Origin: Owenweeksia sp. TMED14
Lineage (GTDB): Bacteria; Bacteroidota; Bacteroidia; Flavobacteriales; Schleiferiaceae
NCBI GenBank assembly: GCA_949529985.1
Contig: CATIRS010000020.1
Coordinates: 1-64,000, forward strand
Length of the DNA stretch: 64,000 bases
Direction of reading: 5' to 3'
In this document: positions 54,113 through 62,967 of the stretch, piece by piece
Layout of the letters: the number at the start of each line of letters is the position of its first letter
Numbering within the stretch: position 1 is the stretch's first letter
Notes under the pieces: generated by a model
What the model saw: only the letters and a program-made list of their open reading frames with translations
Told to the model about the DNA's origin: nothing
Database searches by the model: none
Position numbers and translations under genes: made by a program

Positions 54113-55105
54113 CTACAAGGCAAAAGCTGGAGCGTATTCATTTAGAATATCATCAAATGTGACCATTATCTCTTCAACATGATTTGATGTCACCAACTTC
54201 ATTCGATAATCCTTGAAATTTGGAAAATTTCGAAAATAATTCGCATAATGTCTTCTGGTTTCAACGATGGCCAGGGATTCCCCCTTCCATTGAACAGCTA
54301 ACTTTAAGTGCTCCCTTGCAGCGTCTACGCGATCTAACAAAGAAGGAGGATCAAGATGGTCCCCTGTCTTCATGAAATGCTTTATTTCATTAAATACCCA
54401 TGGGTAACCAATAGCAGCACGACCAATCATAACGCCGTCGATACCAAATTTATCACGAACAGATAAAACTTTTTCGGGACTATCGATATCTCCATTTCCA
54501 AAAACGGGAATGTGCATACGGGGATTGTTCTTAACATCTCCAATAAGTGACCAATCAGCCTCTCCCTTATACATTTGCTTGCGCGTCCTGCCATGTATAC
54601 TTATAGCTTTAATTCCGACATCCTGAAGCCTTTCCGCCACCTCTACAATATATTTAGTATCCGAGTCCCATCCCAATCGGGTTTTTACTGTTACTGGCTT
54701 ATCTACTGATTTCACGATCTCAGCTGTCATACTTACCATCTTTGGAATATTCTGCAGAATACCTGCGCCAGCACCTTTACATGCTACCTTTTTAACAGGA
54801 CAGCCATAATTAATATCGATTATATCAGGGTTTGCTTTTTCGCATATGGCTGCAGCCTCACGCATACTCTGAATATCTGCTCCAAAAATTTGAATTCCCA
54901 CTGGACGTTCATATTCAAAAATATCTAGCTTGGCAACTGACTTGGCAGCATCACGAATCAAGCCTTCAGAAGAGATGAATTCTGTATACATCAAGTCTGC
55001 GCCGTTTTTCTTGCACAAGGCGCGAAAAGGGGGATCACTCACATCCTCCATGGGCGCAAGTAAAAGTGGAAATTCTCCTAACTCAATGTCGGCTATCCGA
55101 ATCAT
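54113..55105 (-). CDS. dusB: tRNA dihydrouridine synthase
   Basis: 330 residues from the ATG at 55105 (MIRIADIELGEFP); an upstream TTG at 55123 is less likely. An FMN-dependent TIM barrel that reduces uridines in tRNA. Motifs: LAPMEDVSDPPFR, MYTEFISSEGLI, IDINYGCPVKKVACKGAGAGIL (catalytic Cys region), ISIHGRTRKQMYKGEADW and VPVFGNGDIDSPE-like PVFGNGDI. Closest to the DusB subgroup by pattern, which is not certain. It converges on the permease gene with three bases between. Confidence 0.9.
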   Translation of the reverse strand: MIRIADIELGEFPLLLAPMEDVSDPPFRALCKKNGADLMYTEFISSEGLIRDAAKSVAKLDIFEYERPVGIQIFGADIQSMREAAAICEKANPDIIDINYGCPVKKVACKGAGAGILQNIPKMVSMTAEIVKSVDKPVTVKTRLGWDSDTKYIVEVAERLQDVGIKAISIHGRTRKQMYKGEADWSLIGDVKNNPRMHIPVFGNGDIDSPEKVLSVRDKFGIDGVMIGRAAIGYPWVFNEIKHFMKTGDHLDPPSLLDRVDAAREHLKLAVQWKGESLAIVETRRHYANYFRNFPNFKDYRMKLVTSNHVEEIMVTFDDILNEYAPAFAL

Positions 55106-55138
55106 TATTCCGATTTTTGGCAAAAATACCTCTTTCCT

Positions 55139-56023
55139 ATGAATGCGAACAATTCAAGACGAGAAGCTTTGTTATTTTTAATGGCGATTATTTGTGGGGC
55201 AGTCACAGCAATTATTTTTGCTCCAAGCGCCTTGAAACTATTTGGGTTTTCGAATATGACAATCCAAGAAATAATAACTAGGCCAGAAGAAAGCGTTGGA
55301 AGGTCTTTACTCCTATATCAGGCTACAGGAACCGTTTTAATGTTCCTGCTCCCAGGTGTTTTTATTATTAACAGATGGAGCCAGGGTAACAACATTCCTC
55401 AACTGAAAAAACATAAATGGGGATTTGTTGATACTCTTTTAGCCCTTGCATTACTCCCCTTGCTCCTGCCTCTTATGGACTGGTTATCATCCTTATGGAA
55501 TACCTTGGGGCAAAAAATACCTCTATTGAGTGACCTTTTTGACCAATACGACGCCAATACAGCTCTCATCGAAAAAATGATTTTCCTACCCTCTATTGGT
55601 GACAGTATATTTTCAGTATTGGTTTTTGTCATTATTGCAGCGATCTCAGAGGAAATATTTTTTAGAGGTGCAATACAGCGCATGCTTCACAACAATCGAA
55701 AGCCCTATGCTGCCATACTCCTTGGTGCAACGGCATTTGCCATTGGTCATATGAATATAGTTCAGCTTCCATTTCTAATTATTGCAGGAAGCTCATTAGG
55801 ATTCATTTATTGGATCTCCGGAAGGATTTGGGTGTCAATTAGTGCACATGTTCTGCACAATGGATTAACCTATTTCTGGACACTTTCATCCGGCCCAGGA
55901 TCGTACGGTGAGCCTTCTGAAGCGACATTAGACACTTGGCAAATATTACTATGTACAATACTTGCGCTTTCTGCGGGATTTGCACTGATGAAAATGCAGA
56001 AAAGAGTGTTGCTTGACCGATAA
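55139..56023 (+). CDS. CPBP-family intramembrane metalloprotease
   Basis: 294 residues with about eight membrane spans. The CAAX-protease/bacteriocin-processing (ABI/CPBP) motifs are visible: AAISEEIFFRGAIQRML (metal-binding EExxxR), FAIGHMNIVQLPF and SISAHVLHNGLTYFW (metal-binding histidines). Substrates of the bacterial members are mostly unknown. It stands alone, divergent from dusB and convergent with the exbD gene. Confidence 0.88.
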   Translation: MNANNSRREALLFLMAIICGAVTAIIFAPSALKLFGFSNMTIQEIITRPEESVGRSLLLYQATGTVLMFLLPGVFIINRWSQGNNIPQLKKHKWGFVDTLLALALLPLLLPLMDWLSSLWNTLGQKIPLLSDLFDQYDANTALIEKMIFLPSIGDSIFSVLVFVIIAAISEEIFFRGAIQRMLHNNRKPYAAILLGATAFAIGHMNIVQLPFLIIAGSSLGFIYWISGRIWVSISAHVLHNGLTYFWTLSSGPGSYGEPSEATLDTWQILLCTILALSAGFALMKMQKRVLLDR

Positions 56024-56043
56024 AACCAACTTGAAGGTTTTGT

Positions 56044-56529
56044 TCAATAGGTCTTGAACAATTCCTCAGGAGAAGCTGCAGGATTTGTAGAATAACTTAT
56101 TTTAAGTGCTTGGGCTTTTCTCAACTCCTGTTTTAAATCAGAAATAAGGCCCATTTTGACGTCAATATCTGCTTTGATTGAAACAGTGAATTTTGGTCTT
56201 TCTGCTTCGTTTATTTCTTCACGCTTCAAAATTACAAATGACTGGATATCGCCAATATTACCCAGTTGATCGTCCAGCTGGATACGAGGTTCAGATCCAT
56301 AAAGTTCTGGATTCTTTGGGGAACCCATATAGATGTAAGTTGTTAGATCCTTACGGTCTAACTTCTGCATCTCTGTGGCCTTAGGTTTTTTCAGACGGAC
56401 CAACAATGTGACTTCTCGCATCGTGGTAGTTACCATAAAAAAGAAGAGCAACATAAAAACAATATCCGGTAACGAAGCTGTCGATACAGGCGGTGTCTCT
56501 TTGGATTTTTTCTTACGTATTAATGACAT
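56044..56529 (-). CDS. ExbD/TolR-family protein (second)
   Basis: 161 residues: one N-terminal membrane helix with the proton-carrying Asp in SLPDIVFMLLFFFMVTTTMR, followed by a periplasmic domain. The family energises outer-membrane processes together with ExbB/TolQ. Its start shares one base with the stop of the other ExbD gene, and the two belong to the four-gene operon starting at 58421. Confidence 0.88.
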   Translation of the reverse strand: MSLIRKKKSKETPPVSTASLPDIVFMLLFFFMVTTTMREVTLLVRLKKPKATEMQKLDRKDLTTYIYMGSPKNPELYGSEPRIQLDDQLGNIGDIQSFVILKREEINEAERPKFTVSIKADIDVKMGLISDLKQELRKAQALKISYSTNPAASPEELFKTY

Positions 56530-57101
56530 TATTTACCAACACTTACAGGTTCTGCTTCAGAGATAAATTGGGGATAAACTCCAACAATCACAGATCGGTC
56601 CTCATCATTGAGAGTAGGGAAAGACCGGCCATATTTTCTTTCAGACAAGTCGTTACGTAATTCAGAATAAGCTCCTAATATTTCATTACGGACTTTCACG
56701 AACATCTGGTAACTAGTTCCCCGATCATTTTGAAGGGATATGACAGCTTTTTGAGGGTTGTCTGAGCTAGCTGGATTCCTCAAGCCATTACATTCAGAGC
56801 AGGTTCCATCACCATTGTTATTAATGAAATCCTTTGCCGCTAGTCTTAACTGATCGATTGAAAAGTAATCGTCCTCAACAAGTAACTGATCGTTAGAATT
56901 GATGAGAACAACAAAAATATTTTTTTCTTTTTTTAGATTATCCTCAGGTGGCGGCTCATCTGTCCATGGCGCAAGCTTAACCATCAAGCCTTTATCAACA
57001 TCCATTGTTGTAGTCACCAAAAAGAAAATTAAAAGCAGAAAAGCAATGTCGGCCATTGATCCTGCATTAATTTCTGGAGTTGAACGTTTTCTTCTGCCCA
57101 T
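56529..57101 (-). CDS. ExbD/TolR-family protein (first)
   Basis: 190 residues. The single membrane helix carries the Asp in GSMADIAFLLLIFFLVTTTMD. A Cys pair (GDGTCSECNG) and a longer periplasmic domain set it apart from the second copy, and some Bacteroidota ExbD paralogues do have such cysteines. It lies ten to twelve bases after the small membrane-protein gene and overlaps the second ExbD gene by one base. Confidence 0.88.
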   Translation of the reverse strand: MGRRKRSTPEINAGSMADIAFLLLIFFLVTTTMDVDKGLMVKLAPWTDEPPPEDNLKKEKNIFVVLINSNDQLLVEDDYFSIDQLRLAAKDFINNNGDGTCSECNGLRNPASSDNPQKAVISLQNDRGTSYQMFVKVRNEILGAYSELRNDLSERKYGRSFPTLNDEDRSVIVGVYPQFISEAEPVSVGK

Positions 57102-57112
57102 TTGGCACGAAC

Positions 57113-57523
57113 TTATTTACTAATTCGAGATAAAGATGAATAAATTACCGATGCAATAGCTAAGGCAAAAGCAATATAGAATGCATTTAAACCTGTAGCA
57201 ACCCACTTGGTTGTCGATTCATCTACATCATCATATAACATATAATCAGAGCCATCAGCGAGTAGATAACTCAAAACAAATATGAATAAAAGGCCACCTA
57301 AACCAATAGCCGTACCTCGTATGCCTTTCGGATTAATCAGCATGCCATTAATGGAGCTTGCTACTGCAAGCACTGCGGCTGTTATGATTAGTATAATTGT
57401 AATAATTATAGCAGCGTTAATAAGGCCTTCGCTAGCGGAAATCCATATTCCGAGAGTAGGTATACCACCAGCTAATCCTGCCAAGCCAGCAGCTCCCAAA
57501 GCTATCATTCGAGAATTCTTCAT
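57113..57523 (-). CDS. Small four-span membrane protein of the TolQR operon
   Basis: 136 residues with four hydrophobic segments, including GAAGLAGLAGGIPTLGIWI, INAAIIITIILIITAAVLAVASS and GGLLFIFVLSYLLADG. No family can be named. It lies between the ExbB-type and ExbD-type genes, 13 bases after ExbB. Such an extra membrane protein in the operon is seen in other Bacteroidota, and its role is unknown. Confidence 0.78.
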   Translation of the reverse strand: MKNSRMIALGAAGLAGLAGGIPTLGIWISASEGLINAAIIITIILIITAAVLAVASSINGMLINPKGIRGTAIGLGGLLFIFVLSYLLADGSDYMLYDDVDESTTKWVATGLNAFYIAFALAIASVIYSSLSRISK

Positions 57524-57536
57524 AGCAGAAATTAGA

Positions 57537-58421
57537 TTACTTGTTTTTTGCTTTATAGTCAGCTACCATATCTAGAAAATGTATTGAAGCATCTTCCATT
57601 TTATTTACGATGTTATCCATCATCGCAATGATTAGATTGTAGAAAACTTGAAGAATCATCGCAACGATCAAACCAAACACTGTAGTTAAAAGAGCAACTT
57701 TAATACCTCCGGCAACCAAAGAAGGAGATATATCCCCAGCTGCTTCAATTGCATCAAAAGCTCCGATCATACCAATTACTGTACCCATAAAACCTAACAT
57801 GGGAGCCAAAGCAATGAACAAGGAAATCCAAGACACGTTCCTTTCAAGCTTTCCGTTTTCAACGGACCCAACTGAAACAATTGCTTTATCAACCATTTCA
57901 AGACCTTCATCCATTTTATCTAAGCCTTCATAGAAAATAGTCGCTACAGGGCCGGTTACATTTTTACAAACTTCTTTGGCGGCATCTACACCGTTTGAAT
58001 TTAAAGCGGCTTCCACTTCTGATAAAAGTTTCTCATTATTAGTTGTGGATAGAGCCAAGTAAATGATTCTCTCGATAACCAATGCCAACCCGAGGATTAA
58101 GGCAAGTAAAACAAATGACATGAAAAAGGGACCCCCATTAATGAAGTATTTTTTCAAAACTTGAGTGAAGCTAGGATCATTGGACATTAAATCCTCTTCA
58201 GGCATGACTTGATCAAGTGAATCAGCAATAACAGCATTGGAGTCAGCAGCAACAGCGGTAGAATCTACCGCGGCAACAGCATTGGAGTCATCATCAAGCA
58301 TTGATCCCGCTGATACTTCTTCAGTTATTACGGTTTCTGTTGATTCTTGAGCAACAGCATCTGTGGAAAATAAGAATCCAGCAATTAGGAGAAAAGTGAG
58401 AACCTTTTTCATGGGTTTCAA
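57537..58421 (-). CDS. MotA/TolQ/ExbB proton-channel protein
   Basis: 294 residues: an unusual N-terminus with signal-like segment (FLLIAGFLFSTDAVAQ) and an Ala/Asp/Ser-rich periplasmic stretch (SNAVAAVDSTAVAADSNAV) to about residue 80, then three membrane helices with the TolQ core ERNVSWISLFIALAPMLGFMGTVIGMIGAFDAI and GGIKVALLTTVFGLIVAMI. It forms a pentameric channel with ExbD dimers. First gene of a four-gene operon with the small membrane protein and two ExbD proteins. Confidence 0.9.
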   Translation of the reverse strand: MKPMKKVLTFLLIAGFLFSTDAVAQESTETVITEEVSAGSMLDDDSNAVAAVDSTAVAADSNAVIADSLDQVMPEEDLMSNDPSFTQVLKKYFINGGPFFMSFVLLALILGLALVIERIIYLALSTTNNEKLLSEVEAALNSNGVDAAKEVCKNVTGPVATIFYEGLDKMDEGLEMVDKAIVSVGSVENGKLERNVSWISLFIALAPMLGFMGTVIGMIGAFDAIEAAGDISPSLVAGGIKVALLTTVFGLIVAMILQVFYNLIIAMMDNIVNKMEDASIHFLDMVADYKAKNK

Positions 58422-58456
58422 ACTAAATTAGTTAAACGTTGAGAATATATAGTGGA

Positions 58457-58488
58457 CAAAAGTAATGTAATACTAAGAACATCACAAA
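58457..58488 (-). promoter_or_regulatory. Promoter of the ExbB-ExbD operon
   Basis: TTTG (58485-58488) and TACTTTTG (58457-58464) with a spacer of 20 bases, close to the consensus TTTG-N19-TAnnTTTG. About 30 bases of leader precede the ATG. Confidence 0.7.
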
Positions 58489-58587
58489 CACTTGTGAAAA
58501 GTTGTCAAACATCATGCCGTTATCTTTTAAATCGAACAAGAAATAGGCCTTATATTAAGCGTTGCGTGATTAGAGAAGAATAGTATC

Positions 58588-59187
58588 CTAGTTTTTATAA
58601 GTCGCTTTTAATAGAGCATCAGGCTCTAAATCATTTGTAGATTCAATGGCATCGAGAGCATCTTTTGCCTGATCAACTACTGTCCATAGATTTCTATGTT
58701 CTGGACGCATGAAATTCTCTTGAATCATTCTCTCGAGCATTTCTAACTGAGGATCATAAAAACCCCCTTGGTTAACGATAATAATGGGCTTCAGATATTG
58801 CCCAAGTCGCTTTAGAGTAATTGCTTCTAATAACTCTTCTAAAGTTCCGCAACCTCCAGGAAGGGCTATTAATCCAACAGTATCCTTAAGCAATAGCTGT
58901 TTACGCTCCGACATGGTTTCCACAAAAATAAAATCCTTTACAAGAGGGTGATCTAATTCGATATTCTTTAAAAAATTGGGCATGACGCCCTGAACCTCTC
59001 CACCTCCATTTATTACATGAGAAGCGATATGACCCATTAAACCTGTTTTACCTCCTCCAAAAACTAATTTTACATTTTTTTTAATGAATTCACGGGCCAA
59101 TTCAGCCGCCTGGTCTAAATACTTAGGATTCGTTTTTGCTGACGAAGCGCAGTAAACAGCAACTCTAGCTCCGGATATACTTTTCAT
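58588..59187 (-). CDS. LOG-family (TIGR00730) nucleotide-monophosphate hydrolase-like protein
   Basis: 199 residues: VAVYCASSAKTNPKYLDQA (start), LVFGGGKTGLMGHIASHVI, the catalytic-type motif PGGCGTLEELLEAIT and KPIIIVNQGGFYDP. LOG proteins cleave cytokinin-type riboside monophosphates; in bacteria many act on purine nucleotides and are often mislabelled lysine decarboxylase. It follows the small Lacal_2735-type gene by 18 bases. Confidence 0.9.
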   Translation of the reverse strand: MKSISGARVAVYCASSAKTNPKYLDQAAELAREFIKKNVKLVFGGGKTGLMGHIASHVINGGGEVQGVMPNFLKNIELDHPLVKDFIFVETMSERKQLLLKDTVGLIALPGGCGTLEELLEAITLKRLGQYLKPIIIVNQGGFYDPQLEMLERMIQENFMRPEHRNLWTVVDQAKDALDAIESTNDLEPDALLKATYKN

Positions 59188-59205
59188 ATAATAACGTGGT
59201 GATAA

Positions 59206-59379
59206 TTATTTGCTTTTTCGGAGTTCGTCTAATTTTTTACCGATAACCTCTGCCTCCGCTTGTTTTGCATCTGAAGCAGTGCGGTCAATAGTCGATAATT
59301 TATAGGCCTGTTCTAGCAAATCTTTGTATGCAAGAGCTAATTTTTCTTCTTCGGTCTTACCTTTTATCCATCCAAACAT
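59206..59379 (-). CDS. Lacal_2735 / DUF6435 small protein
   Basis: 57 residues (MFGWIKGKTEEEKLALAYKD...), a helical, charged polypeptide with LLEQAYKLSTIDRTASDAKQAEAEV in the middle. The opening MFG-x-x-K and the LLE-A-KLS-x-R-x-SDA-K pattern match a small conserved family known in Bacteroidota. Function is unknown. A perfect -7 element lies six bases before the ATG. Confidence 0.75.
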   Translation of the reverse strand: MFGWIKGKTEEEKLALAYKDLLEQAYKLSTIDRTASDAKQAEAEVIGKKLDELRKSK

Positions 59380-59384
59380 ATGAG

Positions 59385-59392
59385 CAAAGTTA
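59385..59392 (-). promoter_or_regulatory. -7 element of the Lacal_2735-type gene
   Basis: TAACTTTG, an exact TAnnTTTG match, with the ATG six bases further on. This predicts a near-leaderless mRNA. Confidence 0.6.
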
Positions 59393-59460
59393 GCTCGTAA
59401 TCAATTAGGCGCACAGAGTTTGTTAAGGTTTTTCAACGTGACTGATATTTTAGATAAATA

Positions 59461-59718
59461 TCAATTATCTATACTGCCCAATACCCGTTTCATAAACTCT
59501 GAAGATGCCGTTCTTGCATCTTTCTCTCCATTGCTCTCGCGAATAATACTGATCACTTCAACCGCACCTAGAGTATTTGAAATCAATTCCCCTATCACTT
59601 CAAGTTCACTTTCTTTCAAACTAGGAATCTCAGCTAATGCTTCAAGAACTTCTATGGTTTCAAGAAGATAATCCTCATCAAACCTTTCGGAAAGAGTTTT
59701 AATTATTGGCAATTTCAT
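59461..59718 (-). CDS. DUF6952-type small protein
   Basis: 85 residues (MKLPIIKTLSERFDEDYLLETIEVLEALAEIPSLKESELEVIGELISN...MKRVLGSIDN). It matches a small conserved Bacteroidota family found next to a thioredoxin gene; I recall it as DUF6952, without certainty. Its start overlaps the thioredoxin stop by 20 bases. Function unknown; the operon suggests a redox link. Confidence 0.72.
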   Translation of the reverse strand: MKLPIIKTLSERFDEDYLLETIEVLEALAEIPSLKESELEVIGELISNTLGAVEVISIIRESNGEKDARTASSEFMKRVLGSIDN

Positions 59719-60010
59719 CTACTAGGTCTTTTAGCACGTCGGCCTTATTCGTTTGAACTTGCTTAAACAAACGCCCTAGCTTAAATGCAGCGAAAGTGGG
59801 TAGATTACTTACATCTGCAAATTTTCTCGAGTTTGGATATTTCTCAGCGTCAACATAGTAAAAAGAAATTGCTTCATTTTCATTAGCAAATTTCTTGAAT
59901 TTAGGCTTCATTATGCGACAATTCCCACACCATCCAGCGCCATATTGAACCATAACTTTTTCGTGCTGAGATAAAATCTCACCAAGATTGTCCTCATTCA
60001 GCTCTAGCAT
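59699..60010 (-). CDS. Thioredoxin-like protein (CGNC)
   Basis: 103 residues. The thioredoxin fold carries the unusual active site WCGNCRIMKPKF (Cys-Gly-Asn-Cys, with the second Cys present) and the cis-Pro region SNLPTFAAFKLG. It lies 6 bases after the peroxiredoxin gene and probably reduces it or another peroxidase; this is inferred from the operon. Confidence 0.88.
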   Translation of the reverse strand: MLELNEDNLGEILSQHEKVMVQYGAGWCGNCRIMKPKFKKFANENEAISFYYVDAEKYPNSRKFADVSNLPTFAAFKLGRLFKQVQTNKADVLKDLVDEIANN

Positions 60011-60016
60011 ATAAAT

Positions 60017-60646
60017 CTAATGTTTAGCCAAATAAGATGCCACACTATCTCGAGACTCACTCAAAGTATCTTTTCCTTCTTCCCAATTCGCAGGGCATAC
60101 TTCTCCGTGAACTTGATTGTGAGTGTATCCATCGATCAGACGGAGATATTCGTCGACATTCCGTCCCAAAGGCATAACATTCACAGACTCGTGAAAAATT
60201 GTTCCCTTCTCATCAATCAGATAAGTAGCGCGATACGTGACATTGTCTCCTTCGATAACGTAATCATCTTCGGTTCCTATAAACTGAGTGTCAAGAATAT
60301 CCAATGTCTCAGCAAGTTGACGATTAGAGTCCGCAAGTAATGGGAATGTGACTCCTTCAATTCCGCCATTGTCTTTAGCCGTGCTCAACCAAGCAAAATG
60401 CACTTCTGCGGTATCACAGCTAGCACCGATAACCATAGTGTTTCGCTTTTCAAATTCAGAAGCTTTTGCCTGAAATGCATGGATCTCTGTCGGACACACA
60501 AAAGTAAAATCTTTGGGATACCAAAAGAGGATAATCTTCTTTTTGTTGTCTAATGCCTCATGTAAAACATTCAACTTAAATGTATCGCCCATTTCATTCA
60601 TTGCATTTACAGAAATATTGGGGAATTTTTTACCAACTTGACTCAT
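60017..60646 (-). CDS. Typical 2-Cys peroxiredoxin (AhpC/Prx1 type)
   Basis: 209 residues; reduces hydrogen and alkyl peroxides. The peroxidatic Cys lies in PKDFTFVCPTEIHAF and the resolving Cys in VHGEVCPANWEEG; VIGASCDTAEVHFAW and DEKGTIFHESV are also typical. First gene of the Prx-thioredoxin-DUF6952 operon. Confidence 0.94.
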   Translation of the reverse strand: MSQVGKKFPNISVNAMNEMGDTFKLNVLHEALDNKKKIILFWYPKDFTFVCPTEIHAFQAKASEFEKRNTMVIGASCDTAEVHFAWLSTAKDNGGIEGVTFPLLADSNRQLAETLDILDTQFIGTEDDYVIEGDNVTYRATYLIDEKGTIFHESVNVMPLGRNVDEYLRLIDGYTHNQVHGEVCPANWEEGKDTLSESRDSVASYLAKH

Positions 60647-60678
60647 TGATTTGTATTTTTAATAACTGATTTATTCTA

Positions 60679-60686
60679 CAAAACTA
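60679..60686 (-). promoter_or_regulatory. -7 element of the peroxiredoxin operon
   Basis: TAGTTTTG, an exact TAnnTTTG match, with a TTGG about 16 or 21 bases further upstream. The ATG is 32 bases downstream. Confidence 0.55.
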
Positions 60687-60873
60687 AGTAGTAAAAATCA
60701 TGCCAAGCCAACTCATTAAATAATTTTCATAACAGCCGCTCGTTGACTTACTATTTCAAACCTTATCAAAATGTACTTCAAACTATGCTATGAGCGTTTA
60801 TGAGTAACTGGTTGGAAATACTAAATAGAAACTGATTACCGCTCTTTTTTTTAAGTATGCAGAGCAATTAACT

Positions 60874-60881
60874 TACCTTTG
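60874..60881 (+). promoter_or_regulatory. -7 element of the helicase gene
   Basis: TACCTTTG, an exact TAnnTTTG match, five bases before the TTG start of the helicase, predicting a leaderless or almost leaderless transcript. Confidence 0.6.
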
Positions 60882-60886
60882 GTCTC

Positions 60887-62353
60887 TTGAAAGCATTTAC
60901 AGACCTTGGTCTCGCATCTCCTCTCGTGGATGCCCTGACCCGCCAGGGGTACGAAACCCCCACTCCAATTCAAGCTCAAGCGATACCCTCAGCTTTAAAA
61001 GGGCACGACATACTTGGCACTGCTCAAACAGGCACAGGTAAAACTGCAGCCTTCACATTACCAATTCTTCAGCAGCTGATGCGCTACATGGATAAGTCTG
61101 GGAAGCGTCCAGTTCGGGTACTTATCCTAACACCCACCCGAGAATTGGCAATTCAGATAGGTGAAAGCATAACATCATATGGTACAAATATTAAGCTACA
61201 TCATACAGTAATATTTGGAGGTGTTGGGCAGCGTCCGCAAACTGACGCTTTAAAACGTGGTGTGGATATAATAACAGCAACGCCAGGAAGGCTTTTAGAC
61301 CTGATGAACCAGGGATTTATAGACCTTAAAAATATAGAGCATTTTGTCCTAGACGAAGCGGACAGGATGCTAGACATGGGCTTTATTCATGATGTGAAAA
61401 AAGTGATTGCGAAAATCCCTAAGAAGCGACAAACTCTTTTCTTTTCAGCAACAATGCCAAATGAAGTTGTTAAGCTCAGTGACTCCCTACTTAACAATCC
61501 GATTCGTGTTTCCGTAGCTCCAGTTTCGACTACTGCTGAAAAAGTGCAACAAAAAGTTTTCAAAGTAGACCAAAAAGCAAAACGTTTTTTGTTGAGATCG
61601 TTACTAAAAGACAATTCAATTGAAATACCTTCTGTTTTAGTATTTACACGAACAAAGCATGGTGCCGATAAGGTTGTCAAGGACTTAGTGAAAAATGGAA
61701 TAACTGCTCAAGCAATTCATGGAAACAAAAGTCAGAATGCTCGTCAAAATGCTTTGAGAAACTTCAAAAGCAGAGAGACAAGAGTTCTTGTCGCTACTGA
61801 TATAGCAGCACGAGGGATAGATATAGATGAACTAACGCACGTAATAAATTATGAAATTCCAAATATTCCTGAAACATATGTTCATCGAATTGGACGCACA
61901 GGTCGCGCAGGGAATAGCGGGATTGCATGGTCTTTTGTAGATAAAGAGGAGAGTAAATTTCTCAAGGATATTCAAAGGCTAATTAAAAAGGAGATTCCGG
62001 TTCAGTTGGACCATGAATTTTTACCAGGTGCAGTTCTTCCTGAGACTGAAAAATCAGCTTCTCCAAGAGAGGGAAATAGAGATAGAGAGGATCGAAATTT
62101 CAGAAAGAAAACTGATACTCAGAAAGTAAGAACTACTCAACATAGCCGAAGAAGTCAAAGTACAGATCGCTCTGGAAGATCTTTAGGAAGTAACGCTCGA
62201 CCAAATGAAAAAGAAAGAGATACCTCATATTGGGGAAATGACTCCTCTGGATCTGGAGGAGCCTTTACCAAACCAAAAAAGAGCGAACAATCAAAACAAA
62301 ATCCTGAAAAAGATAAAAGTCAAAATCCCTTTTGGTCAAAAAATAAACGTTAA
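60887..62353 (+). CDS. DEAD-box RNA helicase with TTG start
   Basis: 488 residues. Helicase motifs in order: Q-motif [19 protein letters not shown], Ia PTRELAIQ, Ib [42 protein letters not shown]. The C-terminal 110 residues are a low-complexity, Arg/Ser/Glu-rich tail that probably binds RNA. Similar to RhlE. The TTG at 60887 is the only plausible start: an in-frame ATG at 60857 meets a stop after four codons, and the next internal Met lies about 60 codons in, after motif I. Confidence 0.94.
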   Translation: MKAFTDLGLASPLVDALTRQGYETPTPIQAQAIPSALKGHDILGTAQTGTGKTAAFTLPILQQLMRYMDKSGKRPVRVLILTPTRELAIQIGESITSYGTNIKLHHTVIFGGVGQRPQTDALKRGVDIITATPGRLLDLMNQGFIDLKNIEHFVLDEADRMLDMGFIHDVKKVIAKIPKKRQTLFFSATMPNEVVKLSDSLLNNPIRVSVAPVSTTAEKVQQKVFKVDQKAKRFLLRSLLKDNSIEIPSVLVFTRTKHGADKVVKDLVKNGITAQAIHGNKSQNARQNALRNFKSRETRVLVATDIAARGIDIDELTHVINYEIPNIPETYVHRIGRTGRAGNSGIAWSFVDKEESKFLKDIQRLIKKEIPVQLDHEFLPGAVLPETEKSASPREGNRDREDRNFRKKTDTQKVRTTQHSRRSQSTDRSGRSLGSNARPNEKERDTSYWGNDSSGSGGAFTKPKKSEQSKQNPEKDKSQNPFWSKNKR

Positions 62354-62362
62354 AAATTTAAA

Positions 62363-62896
62363 ATGAGAATAATTGCTTTTGGGGCCTCATACTCCTCTGG
62401 ATCGATAAATAGAGAGTGGGCTAGATATGTCTCGTCACAAATTTCAGAGACTCAATTAGAAGTTTTAAATTTAAATGATTACGATCTTCCTGTCTATACT
62501 GTTGAAAGAGAAAAAAAAGGGATTCCACCAGCTGTAAATTCTTTTATCTCAAAACTAAAATCAGCAGATTTATTAGTTATTTCATTCGCTGAATACAATG
62601 GGTCGTATACAGCTGGATTTAAAAATTTATTTGACTGGGCGTCGGTTCATACCTTAAAAATGTTCGAAGGAAAAAAATTAATACTTCTTTCTACAGCTCC
62701 AGGCCCTCGCGGCGGAAAAACAGTTTTAAGCGCAGCAATCGATCGTTTCCCTCAACACGGTGCGGATATAATCGGAACCATGTCGCTACCAAGATTTAAT
62801 CAAAACTTTGATCCCACAAAAGGCATATTGGATGTTGAATTAAAAAAGGACTTTGAAAAACTCCTTAAAAATGTCAAGCAAAAGATTAATGAATGA
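62363..62896 (+). CDS. NADPH-dependent FMN reductase-family protein
   Basis: 177 residues of flavodoxin-like fold: IIAFGASYSSGSINREWARYV (phosphate-binding loop), DYDLPVYTVEREKKGIP and LLVISFAEYNGSYTAGFKNLFDWAS (flavin binding). Members reduce FMN, quinones or azo dyes; the substrate is not assigned. It starts 9 bases after the helicase stop. Confidence 0.88.
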   Translation: MRIIAFGASYSSGSINREWARYVSSQISETQLEVLNLNDYDLPVYTVEREKKGIPPAVNSFISKLKSADLLVISFAEYNGSYTAGFKNLFDWASVHTLKMFEGKKLILLSTAPGPRGGKTVLSAAIDRFPQHGADIIGTMSLPRFNQNFDPTKGILDVELKKDFEKLLKNVKQKINE

Positions 62897-62967
62897 ATAT
62901 CTAGTCCAGTTAAGGTTTCGTATTATTGATATCATTATTTGTAGCTGACCTTTCATCTTAACATTTC

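Noticed and set aside
55106..55123. A TTG start for the dihydrouridine synthase
   Set aside because: The ATG at 55105 gives the usual N-terminus and leaves room for a promoter.
56022..56041. Weak hairpin AAAACC...GGTTTT after the CPBP protease gene
   Set aside because: Only two G-C pairs and a loop of eight; too weak to call a terminator although the position is suitable.
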